Positions 1 through 9,548 of a stretch of 64,000 bases of DNA are shown here, piece by piece. How positions within the stretch are numbered: position 1 is the first letter of the stretch; each line of letters begins with the position of its first letter. The stretch lies in the NCBI GenBank assembly GCA_034926235.1, contig JAYFRE010000124.1, forward strand, positions 15,807 through 79,806. The letters run 5' to 3'. The DNA is from JAYFRE01 sp034926235. Its GTDB lineage: Bacteria > Pseudomonadota > Alphaproteobacteria > Rhodospirillales > Magnetospirillaceae. Below the pieces are notes generated by a model. It did no database searches. It saw nothing but the letters and a program-made list of their open reading frames with translations, and was not told where the DNA came from. A program made the translations under genes and the position numbers.

Positions 1-1
1 G

Positions 2-1315
2 ATGATGTTGCCGCTTCTGATCGCGGCCGTGTGCATCGTGGCTTCGGTCGTGGGCACCTTCTTCGTGCGCCTCGACGCCTCGAACAACATCATGCGGGCT
101 CTCTATAAGGGCTTGATCGCCACCGGCATCCTGTCGCTGGCGGCCATCGCCGTGATCTTCCATGTGATGTTCGGCTTCGGCGGTTCTTTCACCGCCGTCA
201 GCGGCACCGTCATCACGGTGAAGTCGCTGTTCATCTGCTCGATCATCGGCCTGGTCATCACCGGCCTCCTGGTCTGGATCACCGAATATTATACCGGCAC
301 GGATTACCGCCCGGTGCGTAGCGTGGCCCAGGCTTCGACCACCGGCCACGGCACCAACGTCATTCAGGGTCTGGCCGTGTCGATGGAAGCGACCGCGCTG
401 CCGGTTCTGGTGATTTCCGCCGGCATCATCGCCACCTATATGCTGGCCGGCCTGTTCGGCATCGCCATCGCTGCCACCACCATGTTGGCGCTGGCGGGCA
501 TCATCGTCGCTCTGGACGCCTATGGCCCCGTGACCGACAATGCCGGCGGCATCGCCGAAATGGCGGATCTGCCTCCGGAAGTCCGCAAGACCACCGACGC
601 TCTGGATGCGGTCGGCAACACCACCAAGGCGGTGACCAAGGGTTACGCGATCGGTTCCGCCGGTCTGGCCGCCCTGGTTCTGTTCGCTGCCTATACCGAG
701 GATCTGCACCACTATTTCCCCAACGTCAAAGTGGTGTTCGGTCTGGAAGATCCCTTCGTGGTGATCGGCCTGTTCATCGGCGGTCTGCTTCCTTATCTGT
801 TCGGCGCCATGGGCATGATGGCGGTCGGCCGTGCGGCCGGCGCGGTCGTCGTCGAAGTGCGCCGCCAGTTCAAGGAAATCGCCGGCATCATGGAAGGCAA
901 GGCCAAGCCCGACTACGGTCGTGCCGTCGATATGCTGACCCGCGCCGCGATCAAGGAAATGATCCTGCCGTCGCTGCTGCCGATCGTCGCGCCGATCCTG
1001 CTGTTCGTCGTGATCTGGGGCATTTCCGATATCGGCCACGCCTTCTCGGCGCTGGGCGCGATGCTGATGGGCACCATCGTCACCGGCCTGTTCGTGGCTT
1101 TGTCCATGACCTCGGGCGGCGGCGCGTGGGATAACGCCAAGAAGTATATCGAGGACGGCCATCACGGCGGCAAGGGCTCGGATGCCCACAAGGCCGCAGT
1201 GACCGGCGACACCGTCGGCGATCCCTACAAGGATACCGCTGGTCCCGCCGTCAACCCGATGATCAAGATCATCAACATTGTGGCGATCCTGCTTTTGGCC
1301 ATGGTCGCGGGTTAA
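2..1315 (+). CDS. hppA: Membrane-bound proton-translocating pyrophosphatase, C-terminal part (5' end outside window)
   Basis: Hydrolyses pyrophosphate and pumps protons across a membrane. The visible 437 residues are mostly hydrophobic membrane segments joined by conserved loops, including [10 protein letters not shown] (about 178-187) and [12 protein letters not shown] (about 112-123). The frame is open to the window edge, and the family runs to roughly 650-720 residues, so about a third is missing at the N-terminus, including the main pyrophosphate-binding motif. Fragment residues Lys209 and Thr212 ([10 protein letters not shown]) sit where potassium-dependent enzymes carry Ala and Gly, which is the known mark of the potassium-independent class. 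A strong terminator follows the stop codon. Identification is secure; the class is inferred from these two residues. Confidence 0.95.
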   Translation: MMLPLLIAAVCIVASVVGTFFVRLDASNNIMRALYKGLIATGILSLAAIAVIFHVMFGFGGSFTAVSGTVITVKSLFICSIIGLVITGLLVWITEYYTGTDYRPVRSVAQASTTGHGTNVIQGLAVSMEATALPVLVISAGIIATYMLAGLFGIAIAATTMLALAGIIVALDAYGPVTDNAGGIAEMADLPPEVRKTTDALDAVGNTTKAVTKGYAIGSAGLAALVLFAAYTEDLHHYFPNVKVVFGLEDPFVVIGLFIGGLLPYLFGAMGMMAVGRAAGAVVVEVRRQFKEIAGIMEGKAKPDYGRAVDMLTRAAIKEMILPSLLPIVAPILLFVVIWGISDIGHAFSALGAMLMGTIVTGLFVALSMTSGGGAWDNAKKYIEDGHHGGKGSDAHKAAVTGDTVGDPYKDTAGPAVNPMIKIINIVAILLLAMVAG

Positions 1316-1342
1316 GACCGGCAACCATCGTCACCGAAAAGG

Positions 1343-1375
1343 AAACGCCCCCGGAGAATTCTCCGGGGGCGTTTT
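1343..1375. terminator. Perfect inverted-repeat terminator, probably bidirectional
   Basis: A perfect dyad centred between 1358 and 1359 pairs 1343-1358 with 1359-1374. It has a GC-rich stem and T-rich sequence following on the plus side and A residues on the other. It lies just after hppA and just beyond the stop of the convergent bamE-like gene, so it probably ends transcription from both sides. Confidence 0.85.
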
Positions 1376-1420
1376 CGTTTGTCAGGCCGATTTAAGGAAC
1401 AAGACCAGCGGGAAGGGGCG

Positions 1421-1891
1421 TCAATCGCCGCCGGATGTCCCGCCGGGGCCGCTCTTGCGGGAGGTGTTGAACCGTCCGACATTGCCCAGAAGCTGTTCCA
1501 AAAGGCCAAGATCATGCCCTTCGGTCGGGGTTTCGCGAGCGACCATGAAAACCTGCTTGCCGGCGTCGAGGGACAATTTACGAATGTCGCTGACATAACC
1601 GCGGCGATCGAAATCGATCGCGACGATTTCGCGCTCGATTTCCTTCGGTGCGAAAAAGGCCCAGGTTTCAAACCGGCTGCTGATGTAATACCAGCTGTCG
1701 TCGCCAAAAGGCTCTGTGCTGGACGGTGTGCCCAGCAGCCCTGCGACGTCGTCCCGGGTGAAATGGCCGATCTTGACCATTTCCAGCCGTTCGGGCGGCG
1801 GCGCGTTGCCGTGGACGTCGATCGTGGATTCGCAGGCCGAGGTGGTTCCCACCAATGCCGTCACCAGCAGACTCTTCATAAAGGATCGCAT
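1421..1891 (-). CDS. BamE/OmlA/SmpA-family outer membrane lipoprotein
   Basis: Predicted accessory lipoprotein of the outer membrane beta-barrel assembly machine. From the chosen ATG at 1891 there is a short positive N-region, a hydrophobic stretch and a lipobox ending in Cys20 (TSAC). The SmpA/OmlA fold follows at about residues 35-105, with the family pattern of a GxxTxxDVxxLLGxP-like segment (here GHFTRDDVAGLLGTP) and then WYYISS. A GTG five codons upstream (1906) is an alternative start; neither has a convincing ribosome site. The gene is convergent with hppA and diverges from the YceD-like gene, an arrangement common in this group. The Gly/Ser-rich C-terminal tail is probably disordered. 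The family is clear, but the exact role in this organism is inferred. Confidence 0.85.
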   Translation of the reverse strand: MRSFMKSLLVTALVGTTSACESTIDVHGNAPPPERLEMVKIGHFTRDDVAGLLGTPSSTEPFGDDSWYYISSRFETWAFFAPKEIEREIVAIDFDRRGYVSDIRKLSLDAGKQVFMVARETPTEGHDLGLLEQLLGNVGRFNTSRKSGPGGTSGGD

Positions 1892-1939
1892 CTTGAGCCG
1901 ACGCACCTTTCAGGAATTGACGATTGACGGACGCACCCG

Positions 1940-1969
1940 TTGACGCCATAGGTCTCTCGGGCCGATAGT
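1940..1969 (+). promoter_or_regulatory. Candidate sigma70-type promoter for the yceD-like gene
   Basis: TTGACG at 1940-1945 is followed after 18 bases by GATAGT at 1964-1969. It lies in the divergent gap between the BamE-like gene and the YceD-like gene, about 120 bases before the latter's start. This is based on consensus match only; no start site is known. Confidence 0.35.
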
Positions 1970-2090
1970 GTGGGAAAACTCACAGGTTATGCCTGTATTG
2001 TCAATGTTCCGATGCTTCGGAAACGGACTTCGGGGCGAACGGGCGATCCGGCCGGCCTGGAATCATGGGATGGAAAGAGCGTATCCGGAT

Positions 2091-2630
2091 ATGACCCCGA
2101 TCACCATGGAATTTTCCCGTCCTATACGCGCCGATCGGCTGGGCGTCGCGGGCAAAATCATCGCCATCGAAGCGACGGCCGATGAACGTCTCGCCCTGGC
2201 GGAACGTTTCGGCATTCTGGCGGTTGATCGGCTGGTCGCCTCGGTCCAGCTCGATTCGCGCCGGGGCGGAACGCTGGTGCTGGTCAAGGGCCATTTCGAC
2301 GCTGATGTGGTGCAGGCCTGCGTGCTGTCTTTGGTTCCCGTTCCCGCCCATGTCGAGGGCGATTTCTCGCTGGCCTATTCCAGCGACGATTCGGATGACG
2401 AGATGGATGTGCTGATCGATGTCTCGATGCCGGACCCGCCGGATCCGATGCCGGACGGCGTCATCGATATCGGTGAGGCGGTGGCCGAGCAGCTGGCTCT
2501 GTCGCTGGATCCGTTCCCAAAGGCTCCGGGCGCGCAGTTCGATGGATTTTCCGATCAGGAACCTGAGCCGGAACCCGAGCCGGGCAAAGGGCGGATGTTC
2601 GATGCGCTTGCCGCCTTGAAAAAGAAATAG
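2091..2630 (+). CDS. YceD/DUF177 family protein
   Basis: DUF177 (YceD) proteins are encoded next to rpmF across bacteria and are linked to ribosomal RNA accumulation, though the mechanism is poorly understood. The start at 2091 (MTPITMEFSRP) was chosen because homology begins there; the frame is open upstream to 1968 but that part is not protein-like. The product is about 179 residues, with a beta-rich core followed by a very acidic region and an EP-repeat tail near residues 160-168, then a basic KGRMFDALAALKKK-type end seen in this family. The next gene is rpmF, as expected. Identification rests on the C-terminal pattern and synteny. Confidence 0.82.
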   Translation: MTPITMEFSRPIRADRLGVAGKIIAIEATADERLALAERFGILAVDRLVASVQLDSRRGGTLVLVKGHFDADVVQACVLSLVPVPAHVEGDFSLAYSSDDSDDEMDVLIDVSMPDPPDPMPDGVIDIGEAVAEQLALSLDPFPKAPGAQFDGFSDQEPEPEPEPGKGRMFDALAALKKK

Positions 2631-2672
2631 CGGGGTACCCTGCCTATTCGGCTTGCCCCGCCGTCTGTTTTT
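2630..2672 (+). terminator. Possible terminator or attenuator between yceD-like gene and rpmF
   Basis: GCGGGG at 2630-2635 can pair with CCCCGC at 2656-2661, with a small inner GCC/GGC pairing, and a run of five T residues follows at 2668-2672. It overlaps the end of the YceD-like gene. Because yceD and rpmF are often co-transcribed, it may only attenuate. Confidence 0.4.
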
Positions 2673-2724
2673 CGTTAAGTAAACGACCTCTTCCGTGCTT
2701 GTCACTGGTAATGGTATTTGTCAA

Positions 2725-2913
2725 ATGGCTGTTCCTAAGAAAAAAACGTCGAAGTCCCGGCGGAATATGCGCCGCTCCCATCATGCTCTGCCGAGCGTGG
2801 GACATACCGAATGCCCGAACTGCGGCGAACCCAAGCTTCAGCATCATGTGTGCAAAGCCTGCGGTTTCTATGACGGACGCGAGGTCGTGACCACGGCCGA
2901 AGCGACCGCCTAG
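2725..2913 (+). CDS. rpmF: 50S ribosomal protein L32
   Basis: Small basic protein of the large ribosomal subunit, 62 residues, the usual length. The N-terminus [19 protein letters not shown] is the L32 signature. Four cysteines (30, 33, 43, 46) form the zinc-ribbon version of L32, so this is the zinc-binding (C+) form. The ATG at 2725 is chosen over an in-frame upstream start because L32 always begins MAVPK. It lies between the yceD-like gene and plsX, the classic order. Confidence 0.97.
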   Translation: MAVPKKKTSKSRRNMRRSHHALPSVGHTECPNCGEPKLQHHVCKACGFYDGREVVTTAEATA

Positions 2914-2952
2914 GAATGACTACCGAGTATTCTCTTCTAGTCTGAGGGTTCC

Positions 2953-4008
2953 GTGGTTTCCAGCGCGAGACTGACGATTGCTCTTGATGCCATGGGGGGG
3001 GATCATGCCCCCCAAATGGTTATCGAGGGTATCGAAATCGCCCGCACGCGCCTGCCGCATGTCGATTACCTGTTGTTCGGAGACGAAACCAGGCTCGAAC
3101 CCTTGCTGGAAAAGTTTCCCTCGGTACGCCAGGTCTGTCGCGTCTGTCACACCGCAGAGATTGTCTCGGGCGAGTCCAAGCCGTCGGCTGTGCTGCGCCA
3201 GGGGCGCAAGACCAGTATGTGGCTTGCCGTCGAGGCCGTCGCCAAAGGCGAGGCTGCGGGCGTGGTGTCGGCTGGAAATACCGGCGCGCTGATGGCGGTG
3301 TCGAAATTCGTCCTGCGCATGCTGCCGGGCATTTCGCGTCCGGCCATCGCCGGCTTTTTCCCGACCGCGCATGGCGAGACGGTGATGCTGGATCTGGGCG
3401 CCAACGTCGATTGCGACGCCGATAATCTGGTGGATTTCGCGGTGATGGGTGATGTTTTCGCCCGCATCGTCTTTGGGATCGAACGCCCCAGTGTCGGCAT
3501 CCTTAATGTCGGGTCCGAGGAGCTTAAGGGCAACAATGCCGTGCGTGGGGCCGCAGCCCTGTTGCGCAACGGTACGATGCCGATTCGCTTTCACGGTTTC
3601 GTCGAGGGCAACGACATCAGCAGCGGTACGGTCGATGTGGTCGTCACCGACGGCTTTTCAGGCAATATCGCGCTAAAAAGCGCCGAAGGTCTGGCCAAGC
3701 TTTACACGGCATTCCTGCGTGAAGCTTTTTCAAGCTCGTGGCTGGCGCGCGTCGGCTATCTCCTTGCACGGCCGGCCCTGCTCAAGGTCAAGATGAGGAC
3801 GGATCCCCGCCGTTATAACGGTGCGATGTTCCTGGGACTGAACGGCATCGCCGTGAAAAGTCATGGTGGAACCGACGCGGTCGGGTTCGCCAACGCCATC
3901 GGAGTCGCCGTGGACCTGATCACCAACGATTTCAATCAGCGCATCAAGAACGAATTGGAAAAGATTAAGTCCATGGATCTTTCCGCCGCACAGACGGTAA
4001 CCGTCTGA
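2953..4008 (+). CDS. plsX: Phosphate acyltransferase PlsX
   Basis: Makes acyl-phosphate from acyl-ACP for the first acylation of glycerol-3-phosphate in phospholipid synthesis; a peripheral membrane enzyme. The 351-residue length is typical. The N-terminal [12 protein letters not shown] (about 8-19) and [10 protein letters not shown] (about 97-106) are PlsX signatures, and [10 protein letters not shown] is also conserved. The start is GTG at 2953, preceded by GAGGG. Its TGA overlaps the fabH ATG by one base, indicating translational coupling. Gene order rpmF-plsX-fabH is the canonical lipid cluster. Confidence 0.96.
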   Translation: MVSSARLTIALDAMGGDHAPQMVIEGIEIARTRLPHVDYLLFGDETRLEPLLEKFPSVRQVCRVCHTAEIVSGESKPSAVLRQGRKTSMWLAVEAVAKGEAAGVVSAGNTGALMAVSKFVLRMLPGISRPAIAGFFPTAHGETVMLDLGANVDCDADNLVDFAVMGDVFARIVFGIERPSVGILNVGSEELKGNNAVRGAAALLRNGTMPIRFHGFVEGNDISSGTVDVVVTDGFSGNIALKSAEGLAKLYTAFLREAFSSSWLARVGYLLARPALLKVKMRTDPRRYNGAMFLGLNGIAVKSHGGTDAVGFANAIGVAVDLITNDFNQRIKNELEKIKSMDLSAAQTVTV

Positions 4009-4982
4009 TGACCATCCGTTCCGTTATCGCCGGCGTCGGCTCTTACCTTCCCGAACGGGTTGTCACCAATGACGAGATGGCTACGTTCGTCGAAACCTCG
4101 GACGAATGGATTACCGATCTCTCCGGCATCCGCCAGCGTCATTACGCGGCGGACGGACAGCTGACATCGGATCTGGCCCTGGCCGCGGCGCGGCGCGCGC
4201 TGGAAGCGGCGTCCATGAGCGCAGATGATCTGGATTTGATCGTGGTCGGCACCACCAGCCCCGACAACACCCTGCCTGCGACCGCAACCAAGATTCAAGC
4301 CAGCCTGGGAATGACCCGGGGCTTCGCTTTCGACCTGCAGGCGGTTTGCTCCGGTTTCCTTTATGCGCTGTCGATGGCCGATAGCTTCATCGTCACCGGC
4401 AAGGTCCGCACCGCGCTGGTGATCGGCGCTGAAACCCTGTCCCGCCTGTTGGATGGGAACGACCGCGGCACCTGCGTGCTGTTCGGCGATGGCGCCGGCG
4501 CGGTGGTTCTGAAGGCGGAAGAAGGAACGGGAACGTCGGCTGACCGGGGTATTCTGTCCACGCATCTGCATTCCGACGGACGGCATTATCATCACCTTTA
4601 CGTCAGAGGTGGTGTTTCCAGCAGCGATCTGGTCGGCAAGGTGACGATGGACGGGCGCGAAGTGTTCCGTAACGCTGTCAGCAACCTGTCGTCGGTGGTC
4701 GAGGAAGCGCTGGCTGCGAATAATCTGACGATTGATGATGTCGATTGGTTGGTGCCGCATCAGGCGAACAAGCGCATTCTCGACAGCACGGCAAAGAAGC
4801 TGGGGATTCCCCCGGAAAAGGTGATCGTCACCGTGGACCGCCATGCCAACACCTCTTCGGCCTCGGTGCCGCTGGCGCTGGCCGACGCTGTGTCCACGGG
4901 CAAGATTCGTCCGGGACAGCTTCTGGTTTTGGAAGCCATGGGGGGCGGTTTCACCTGGGGGGCGGCGGTCGTTCGTTTCTAG
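4008..4982 (+). CDS. fabH: 3-oxoacyl-ACP synthase III (FabH)
   Basis: Starts fatty acid synthesis by condensing acetyl-CoA with malonyl-ACP. The 324 residues match the family length. The catalytic triad is complete: Cys114 in [10 protein letters not shown], His251 in VPHQANKRI and Asn281 in [13 protein letters not shown]. The glycine-rich C-terminus [13 protein letters not shown] is diagnostic. The start codon shares one base with the plsX stop codon. IHF alpha and the MerR-type gene follow, as in other alphaproteobacteria. Confidence 0.97.
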   Translation: MTIRSVIAGVGSYLPERVVTNDEMATFVETSDEWITDLSGIRQRHYAADGQLTSDLALAAARRALEAASMSADDLDLIVVGTTSPDNTLPATATKIQASLGMTRGFAFDLQAVCSGFLYALSMADSFIVTGKVRTALVIGAETLSRLLDGNDRGTCVLFGDGAGAVVLKAEEGTGTSADRGILSTHLHSDGRHYHHLYVRGGVSSSDLVGKVTMDGREVFRNAVSNLSSVVEEALAANNLTIDDVDWLVPHQANKRILDSTAKKLGIPPEKVIVTVDRHANTSSASVPLALADAVSTGKIRPGQLLVLEAMGGGFTWGAAVVRF

Positions 4983-5091
4983 GAGCGCAAACGGCTTCTA
5001 CCGGCTTTCAACGAAGCCATACATCCCTCTGATATTGACGGATTTCCAGCAACGCGCTAGGGTCATGCACTCTAGCATCTGGGATGCCGCC

Positions 5092-5409
5092 ATGACAGAG
5101 AACACCATTACCCGTGCGCAATTGAGCGAAGCCGTCTATCAAGAAGTCGGATTGTCGCGCAATGAGTCCGCCGATTTGCTCGAATCGGTTCTGGAAGAGG
5201 TCGCGAACGCCCTGGGCCGTGGGGAATCGGTCAAAATTTCATCCTTCGGCAGTTTTTCGGTCCGTTCAAAGGGCCAGCGCGTCGGCCGCAACCCGAAAAC
5301 CGGGGAAGAGGTGCCAATTCTGCCGCGCCGCGTCCTGGTTTTCCGTCCGTCGCAGCTTTTGAAAAACAGCATCAACGCGGGAATGAAAGGCGCCGGGGAT
5401 AAGTCGTGA
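5092..5409 (+). CDS. ihfA: Integration host factor subunit alpha
   Basis: DNA-bending architectural protein that pairs with IHF beta. Starting at 5092 ([16 protein letters not shown]) the product has 105 residues, the usual size. The HU/IHF fold shows [14 protein letters not shown] and the beta-arm [11 protein letters not shown], whose proline intercalates DNA. The frame is open far upstream, overlapping the end of fabH, but those residues are not IHF-like; an ATG at 5064 is a less likely start. IHF assists sigma54 promoters, of possible relevance to the NtrC system encoded further along. Confidence 0.95.
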   Translation: MTENTITRAQLSEAVYQEVGLSRNESADLLESVLEEVANALGRGESVKISSFGSFSVRSKGQRVGRNPKTGEEVPILPRRVLVFRPSQLLKNSINAGMKGAGDKS

Positions 5410-5912
5410 TTCCCCCGGACGACGCCGAAACAGCGCCGCAGCGGCGTTCTGCGAAATCGGAAGCCGCGTTCCGCACCATCAGCGAGGTATCCGAGGATCT
5501 CGGCGTGCCGCAGCATGTGCTGCGTTTCTGGGAGAGTAAGTTCACCCAGATCAAGCCGCTGAAGCGGGGCGGCGGACGGCGTTATTACCGGCCTGAGGAT
5601 CTCGCTCTTTTGGAGCAGATTCGCGATCTGCTTTACAAGGATGGCTATACGATCCGGGGGGCGCAGAAATTCCTGCGCGGGGCTGGGCGTAGAACCGCTG
5701 CTCCCCGGATGCCGGAGCAAGGCGAGCCGACAGCCGAACAATCCGTGGCCGCTGAAACCGATGATGAGATTCTGGACCTGGCCGTTCAGGAAGAAGAAGA
5801 ATTCTGCCGCGACGATGCCCCTGACGAATGGCGACTCGAACTGGAATCGCTGCTGGATGAACTCAAGGATATCCGTTCCTTGTTGACCGGCTGGGGAAAA
5901 ACCTCGCCATGA
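5406..5912 (+). CDS. MerR-family HTH transcriptional regulator
   Basis: A 168-residue protein with an N-terminal MerR winged-helix domain at about residues 20-92 ([20 protein letters not shown], then [12 protein letters not shown]). The remainder is variable with an acidic segment (EEEEFCRDD). There is no obvious metal- or drug-sensing domain. The GTG start overlaps the ihfA TGA (GTGA), so the two are translationally coupled. An ihfA-merR pair followed by a proline tRNA is a common layout in alphaproteobacteria. The target genes are unknown. Confidence 0.9.
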   Translation: MIPPDDAETAPQRRSAKSEAAFRTISEVSEDLGVPQHVLRFWESKFTQIKPLKRGGGRRYYRPEDLALLEQIRDLLYKDGYTIRGAQKFLRGAGRRTAAPRMPEQGEPTAEQSVAAETDDEILDLAVQEEEEFCRDDAPDEWRLELESLLDELKDIRSLLTGWGKTSP

Positions 5913-5998
5913 TGATTTTTCCAGTGCCTGGACGTTGCGTTTGCCAAAGGTCATGGGTATAGTGCGCTCCTCCTCGGCAACGGGGTGAACGGCCTGAC

Positions 5999-6075
5999 GG
6001 GCAGTAGCGCAGTCTGGTAGCGCATCAGTCTGGGGGACTGGGGGTCGTCGGTTCGAATCCGGCCTGCCCGACCAT
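5999..6075 (+). tRNA. tRNA-Pro (anticodon GGG)
   Basis: A full cloverleaf of 77 bases: acceptor arm 5999-6005 pairs with 6065-6071, and the encoded CCA is at 6073-6075. The anticodon loop at 6031-6037 gives GGG at 6033-6035. The T-loop TTCGAAT is present. A terminator follows about 20 bases later. Confidence 0.97.
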
Positions 6076-6095
6076 TGAAAAAGACCGTTCGGATA

Positions 6096-6133
6096 AGGGG
6101 TTAGCTGATAACACGTCAGCTGACCCCTTTTTC
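6096..6133 (+). terminator. Rho-independent terminator after tRNA-Pro
   Basis: AAGGGGTTAGCTGA (6096-6109) pairs with TCAGCTGACCCCTT, with a single G.T pair, around a short loop, and a T-run follows at 6129-6133. Its position just after the tRNA fits a tRNA terminator. Confidence 0.85.
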
Positions 6134-6261
6134 TTTGTCATGAAACCTTCTTATGTAGTTGAAAACCCCGAAAATCGTTTCTAACCTGGATTGAATCGGA
6201 TGATCGGCGCTTCGCGATTCCCGTGAACTAGGCGTTTTTGTTGAGAAAAAGGGGAGGGATC

Positions 6262-6582
6262 ATGGGTCACTGCCTGCTTTACATCACCGCCGCCGACCGG
6301 TCCCAGGCCTTGGCGATCGGGCGCACCTTGGTCCAGGAAAGATTGGTGGCCTGCGCCAATCTGTTCGATGACGTCACGTCGATTTACCGCTGGGACGGAG
6401 CGATCCAGGAAGAGCAGGAAGTTGTCCTGATCGCCAAGACGACATCAGAAAAAGTCGATTCGGTGACCGCCCGGGTTTTGGAACTGCACGACTATGACTG
6501 CCCCTGTCTCGTTGCGATCGACATCAAGGCGGGGAATCCGTCTTTCTTGCGCTGGATCGAGGACGAAACCGCGCCGCACTGA
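6262..6582 (+). CDS. cutA: Divalent-cation tolerance protein CutA
   Basis: Small trimeric PII-like protein linked to copper and divalent-metal tolerance; its biochemical role is unsettled. The 106 residues match the family. Diagnostic segments are the early ERLVACANLF (about 26-35), IYRWDGAIQEEQEVVLIAKT (about 41-60) and the C-terminal FLRWIEDET. ATG at 6262 was chosen because AGGGGAGGG lies 4-10 bases before it; a TTG 24 bases upstream is less likely. It is a stand-alone gene between the tRNA-Pro terminator and the convergent ispDF. Confidence 0.93.
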   Translation: MGHCLLYITAADRSQALAIGRTLVQERLVACANLFDDVTSIYRWDGAIQEEQEVVLIAKTTSEKVDSVTARVLELHDYDCPCLVAIDIKAGNPSFLRWIEDETAPH

Positions 6583-6674
6583 CGTGAAAGGGGCGAGAGC
6601 AAGCATGGTTTCCGCTTGCCCGAAGCGGAAGGGACAATGATTCTCGTCGCCGGGACGAACCCGCTAAGGAAACC

Positions 6675-7835
6675 TCAGCCGGGGGGCAGGGCGATGGTTG
6701 CCGCGGCCTGAGCCGCGATCCCTTCGCGGCGTCCGGTGAACCCCAACCCTTCTGTCGTCGTGGCTTTGACGCTGACCCGGCCTTCGCCGATTTTCAGAAT
6801 CTCCGACAAGCGGCGGCGCAGGACGGGGCGGTGAGGGCCTATTTTGGGTCCCTCGCAGATGATCGTCACATCGGCATTCAGGATACGCCCCCCCAGTGCC
6901 GCGACCAGCCGGACCGCATGTTCGAGGAATTGCGCCGAATCGGCTCCCTTCCAGCGCGGATCTGATGGCGGAAAATGATGGCCGATGTCGCCGGCGGCGA
7001 TCGCGCCTAACACGGCGTCGGTCAGCGCGTGCAGGGCCACGTCGGCATCCGAATGACCGGCCAGACCCATTATGTGCGGAATCGGGACGTTGCACAGCGT
7101 GACGTGATCGCCGGGGCAGAAGCGATGGACGTCGAAACCGGTGCCGAAGCGGGTTTCTTCCGGTCTGTCCAGCCGGTTCCGGGCGCGATCTAAATCTTCC
7201 TGCGTGGTGATTTTGACATTGTCTTCGCAGCCTTCGACCAGGGCGACATCGATGCCGGCCATCTCGGCCACGGCGGCGTCGTCGGTCAAAGCGAGGTCCT
7301 GGGCGGCCCGGTGCGCGGCGAGAATGGGCTGGAAATGGAAACCTTGCGGCGTTTGCGCCCGCCATAGCCCATCGCGCGACACGGACGCGGCGACGAAGCC
7401 CTGCCGTCCTTGCTTGAGGCTGTCATGCACTGCCAGAGCGGGCAGGGCGGCCGCATGGGAATCGAGCGCCTCAATCACTCGCGACACCAAGCTTGAGTCA
7501 AGAAAGGGGCGGGCGCCGTCATGGATCAAGACGATATCCGGCGCGCCTTCGGCCAGGGCCTCCAGCCCTAGACGCACCGATTCCTGACGGGTTCCGCCTC
7601 CCATGACCGGCGGCGGCAGCGATAAGCCTTCCGCCGCCTGTTCGTAGAAAGACAGATCGTCGGGGTGGATCACTGCGCGGACGGAATGCACCGACGGATG
7701 CGCGGCGAGAATGGCCAGGCTGTGACGCAGCAATGGCCGGCCGGCCAGATCGCGCCATTGCTTGGGCAGATCGCTCCCTAATCGCGTGCCGCGTCCGGCC
7801 GCGACCACCAAGGCAACACAATGTTTCATCGGCAT
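6675..7835 (-). CDS. ispDF: Bifunctional IspD/IspF (MEP isoprenoid pathway)
   Basis: Fusion enzyme of the non-mevalonate isoprenoid pathway: 4-diphosphocytidyl-methylerythritol synthase (IspD) followed by methylerythritol cyclodiphosphate synthase (IspF). The IspD half (about 1-225) shows [20 protein letters not shown] at the nucleotide-binding end, IHDGARPF and AQTPQGF. The IspF half (about 230-386) shows [24 protein letters not shown] and the C-terminal [17 protein letters not shown]. The chosen ATG at 7835 has AGGGG five bases before it; longer in-frame starts exist to 7871. IspDF fusions are typical of alphaproteobacteria. Confidence 0.96.
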   Translation of the reverse strand: MPMKHCVALVVAAGRGTRLGSDLPKQWRDLAGRPLLRHSLAILAAHPSVHSVRAVIHPDDLSFYEQAAEGLSLPPPVMGGGTRQESVRLGLEALAEGAPDIVLIHDGARPFLDSSLVSRVIEALDSHAAALPALAVHDSLKQGRQGFVAASVSRDGLWRAQTPQGFHFQPILAAHRAAQDLALTDDAAVAEMAGIDVALVEGCEDNVKITTQEDLDRARNRLDRPEETRFGTGFDVHRFCPGDHVTLCNVPIPHIMGLAGHSDADVALHALTDAVLGAIAAGDIGHHFPPSDPRWKGADSAQFLEHAVRLVAALGGRILNADVTIICEGPKIGPHRPVLRRRLSEILKIGEGRVSVKATTTEGLGFTGRREGIAAQAAATIALPPG

Positions 7836-7956
7836 GTTATCCCCTGACGATCCGCCCTGCATGACGTGCAAGGTCCTATGCTCCGGCTGGACGAATGGTT
7901 GTCATGGCGTATGATCGCCGCGCCGGACCATCCACGATAGGAGCAAGGTATTTTCC

Positions 7957-8415
7957 ATGAGTCTTCACTCCGTCAAGGCCTTCCTAGCCGAAAAAGCCCC
8001 GGAAATCGAGATTGTCGAAACCGATCTTAGCAGCGCCACGGTTGAACTTGCCGCCAAGGCTCATGGAGTGGCGACCGGACAGATCGCCAAGACATTGTCG
8101 CTTCAGGTCGGGGACAGGATTCTGCTTCTGGTCACGGGCGGAGACGCCAGGCTGGACAACCGCAAGGCCAAGGCGGCGTTCGGCGGCAAGGCCAAGATGC
8201 TGCCGCTGGAGGATGTCGAGCGCATCACCGGCCATCCTGTCGGCGGCGTGTGTCCCTTTGGTCTGTCCAACCCGATTCCGGTTTATTGCGACGTCAGCTT
8301 AAAGCTGTTCGCCGTCGTGATGCCTGCCGCCGGTGCGACCAACAGCGCGCTCAAGATCAGCCCCGACAGGCTGGCCGAGATTACCCAAGCCGAATGGGTC
8401 GATGCTTGCCATTGA
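7957..8415 (+). CDS. YbaK/EbsC-family aminoacyl-tRNA deacylase
   Basis: Predicted trans-editing enzyme that removes wrongly attached amino acids from tRNA, most often Cys-tRNA-Pro in this family. The 152-residue protein shows the family features: an Ala/Gly-rich substrate pocket, a conserved lysine in QIAKTLSL (about residues 42-49), DARLDNRKAKAAFG (about 63-76), and VGGVCPFGL (about 94-102). An AGGAG lies about 14 bases before the ATG. It diverges from ispDF. The family is clear; the exact tRNA substrate is not determined. Confidence 0.9.
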   Translation: MSLHSVKAFLAEKAPEIEIVETDLSSATVELAAKAHGVATGQIAKTLSLQVGDRILLLVTGGDARLDNRKAKAAFGGKAKMLPLEDVERITGHPVGGVCPFGLSNPIPVYCDVSLKLFAVVMPAAGATNSALKISPDRLAEITQAEWVDACH

Positions 8416-8540
8416 TCACATCTGGTGCAAAACAGATCCGGGAATGATGATACCATAGGCAGATGGCGAAAGCGCTCTGATGGGTGAGCGTGCTTTTTTG
8501 CCTTGCCCTTGTGCTTGGTGCCCAATTACTATGCAAAATC

Positions 8541-9548
8541 ATGAAAGATTTTGATGGTTTCAAACCGCTTCACATCGGTTCTGTGAGGCTTGCTTCTCCT
8601 GTTATCCTGGCGCCGATGGCCGGGGTCACCGATCTGCCGTTCCGGCGGTTGGTCAAACGGCTGGGCGCGCCGATGGTGATGTCCGAGATGATCGCCAGTC
8701 AGGCGATGATCCGCGCCCATGATCAGACCCTGCGCATGTCCGCCACTACCCATGACGATTATCCCATGTCGGTACAGATTTTCGGTTGCGATCCATCCGT
8801 GATGGCTGACGCCGCTCGGATGAACGCCGACCGGGGTGCTGCGGTCATCGACATCAATATGGGCTGCCCGGTCAAAAAGGTGGTCAAGGGCGATGCCGGC
8901 GCTGCGCTGATGCGCGACGAGGCGTTGGCCGGTGCGGTCATGGAGGCAGTCGTCAAGGCGGTTTCCGTGCCGGTGACGGTGAAGATGCGGACAGGATGGG
9001 ACCATTCCTGCCGCAATGCCCCCCAATTGGCGCGGATTGCCGAACAGGCCGGCGTGGCGATGGTCACGGTGCATGGGCGCACCCGCAGCCAGTTCTATTC
9101 GGGCGATGCTGACTGGCGTTTCATCGGCGAGGTCAAGCGGGCGGTCCGAATTCCTGTGATCGGCAATGGCGACATCACCTCGATCGATGACGCTCTAGCC
9201 ATGCTGGAACAGTCCGGGGCGGATGGCGCCATGATCGGACGCGGCGCCTATGGCCGTCCCTGGCTTCTTGGCCAGATATCCCATTTCCTGGCAACCGGCG
9301 AACGCCGCCCGGACCCGTCTCTGCCGGAACGGTTCGAACTGATGCTGGAACATTTCGACGCGATTATCGCGCATTACGGACCCGTGACCGGCAACCGCAT
9401 CGCCCGCAAGCATTTGGGCTGGTACAGCAAGGGGCTGCCGGGTTCCGCCGAATTCAGGTCGAGCCTGAACGCATCGGAAGACGCCGCCAAGACCAGGGAC
9501 GTCATTCTAGGTTTTTACCGCCCATTGATCGAACGGATGGCGGCATGA
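8541..9548 (+). CDS. dusB: tRNA-dihydrouridine synthase, NifR3/DusB type
   Basis: Flavin enzyme that reduces uridine to dihydrouridine in tRNA. From 8541 the product has 335 residues. It shows [14 protein letters not shown] (about 24-37), the catalytic Cys109 in [10 protein letters not shown], and VKMRTGWD and GNGDI in the FMN barrel. In-frame GTG at 8484 would add 19 residues; no start has a good ribosome site. Its stop overlaps the ntrB ATG (ATGA). The order nifR3-ntrB-ntrC is classic in nitrogen-regulated alphaproteobacteria. Confidence 0.93.
   Translation: MKDFDGFKPLHIGSVRLASPVILAPMAGVTDLPFRRLVKRLGAPMVMSEMIASQAMIRAHDQTLRMSATTHDDYPMSVQIFGCDPSVMADAARMNADRGAAVIDINMGCPVKKVVKGDAGAALMRDEALAGAVMEAVVKAVSVPVTVKMRTGWDHSCRNAPQLARIAEQAGVAMVTVHGRTRSQFYSGDADWRFIGEVKRAVRIPVIGNGDITSIDDALAMLEQSGADGAMIGRGAYGRPWLLGQISHFLATGERRPDPSLPERFELMLEHFDAIIAHYGPVTGNRIARKHLGWYSKGLPGSAEFRSSLNASEDAAKTRDVILGFYRPLIERMAA

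Noticed and set aside
8416..8540. Possible sigma54 promoter before dusB
   Set aside because: GG and GC elements are not at the required 10-base spacing; no match to the TGGCAC-N5-TTGC pattern.
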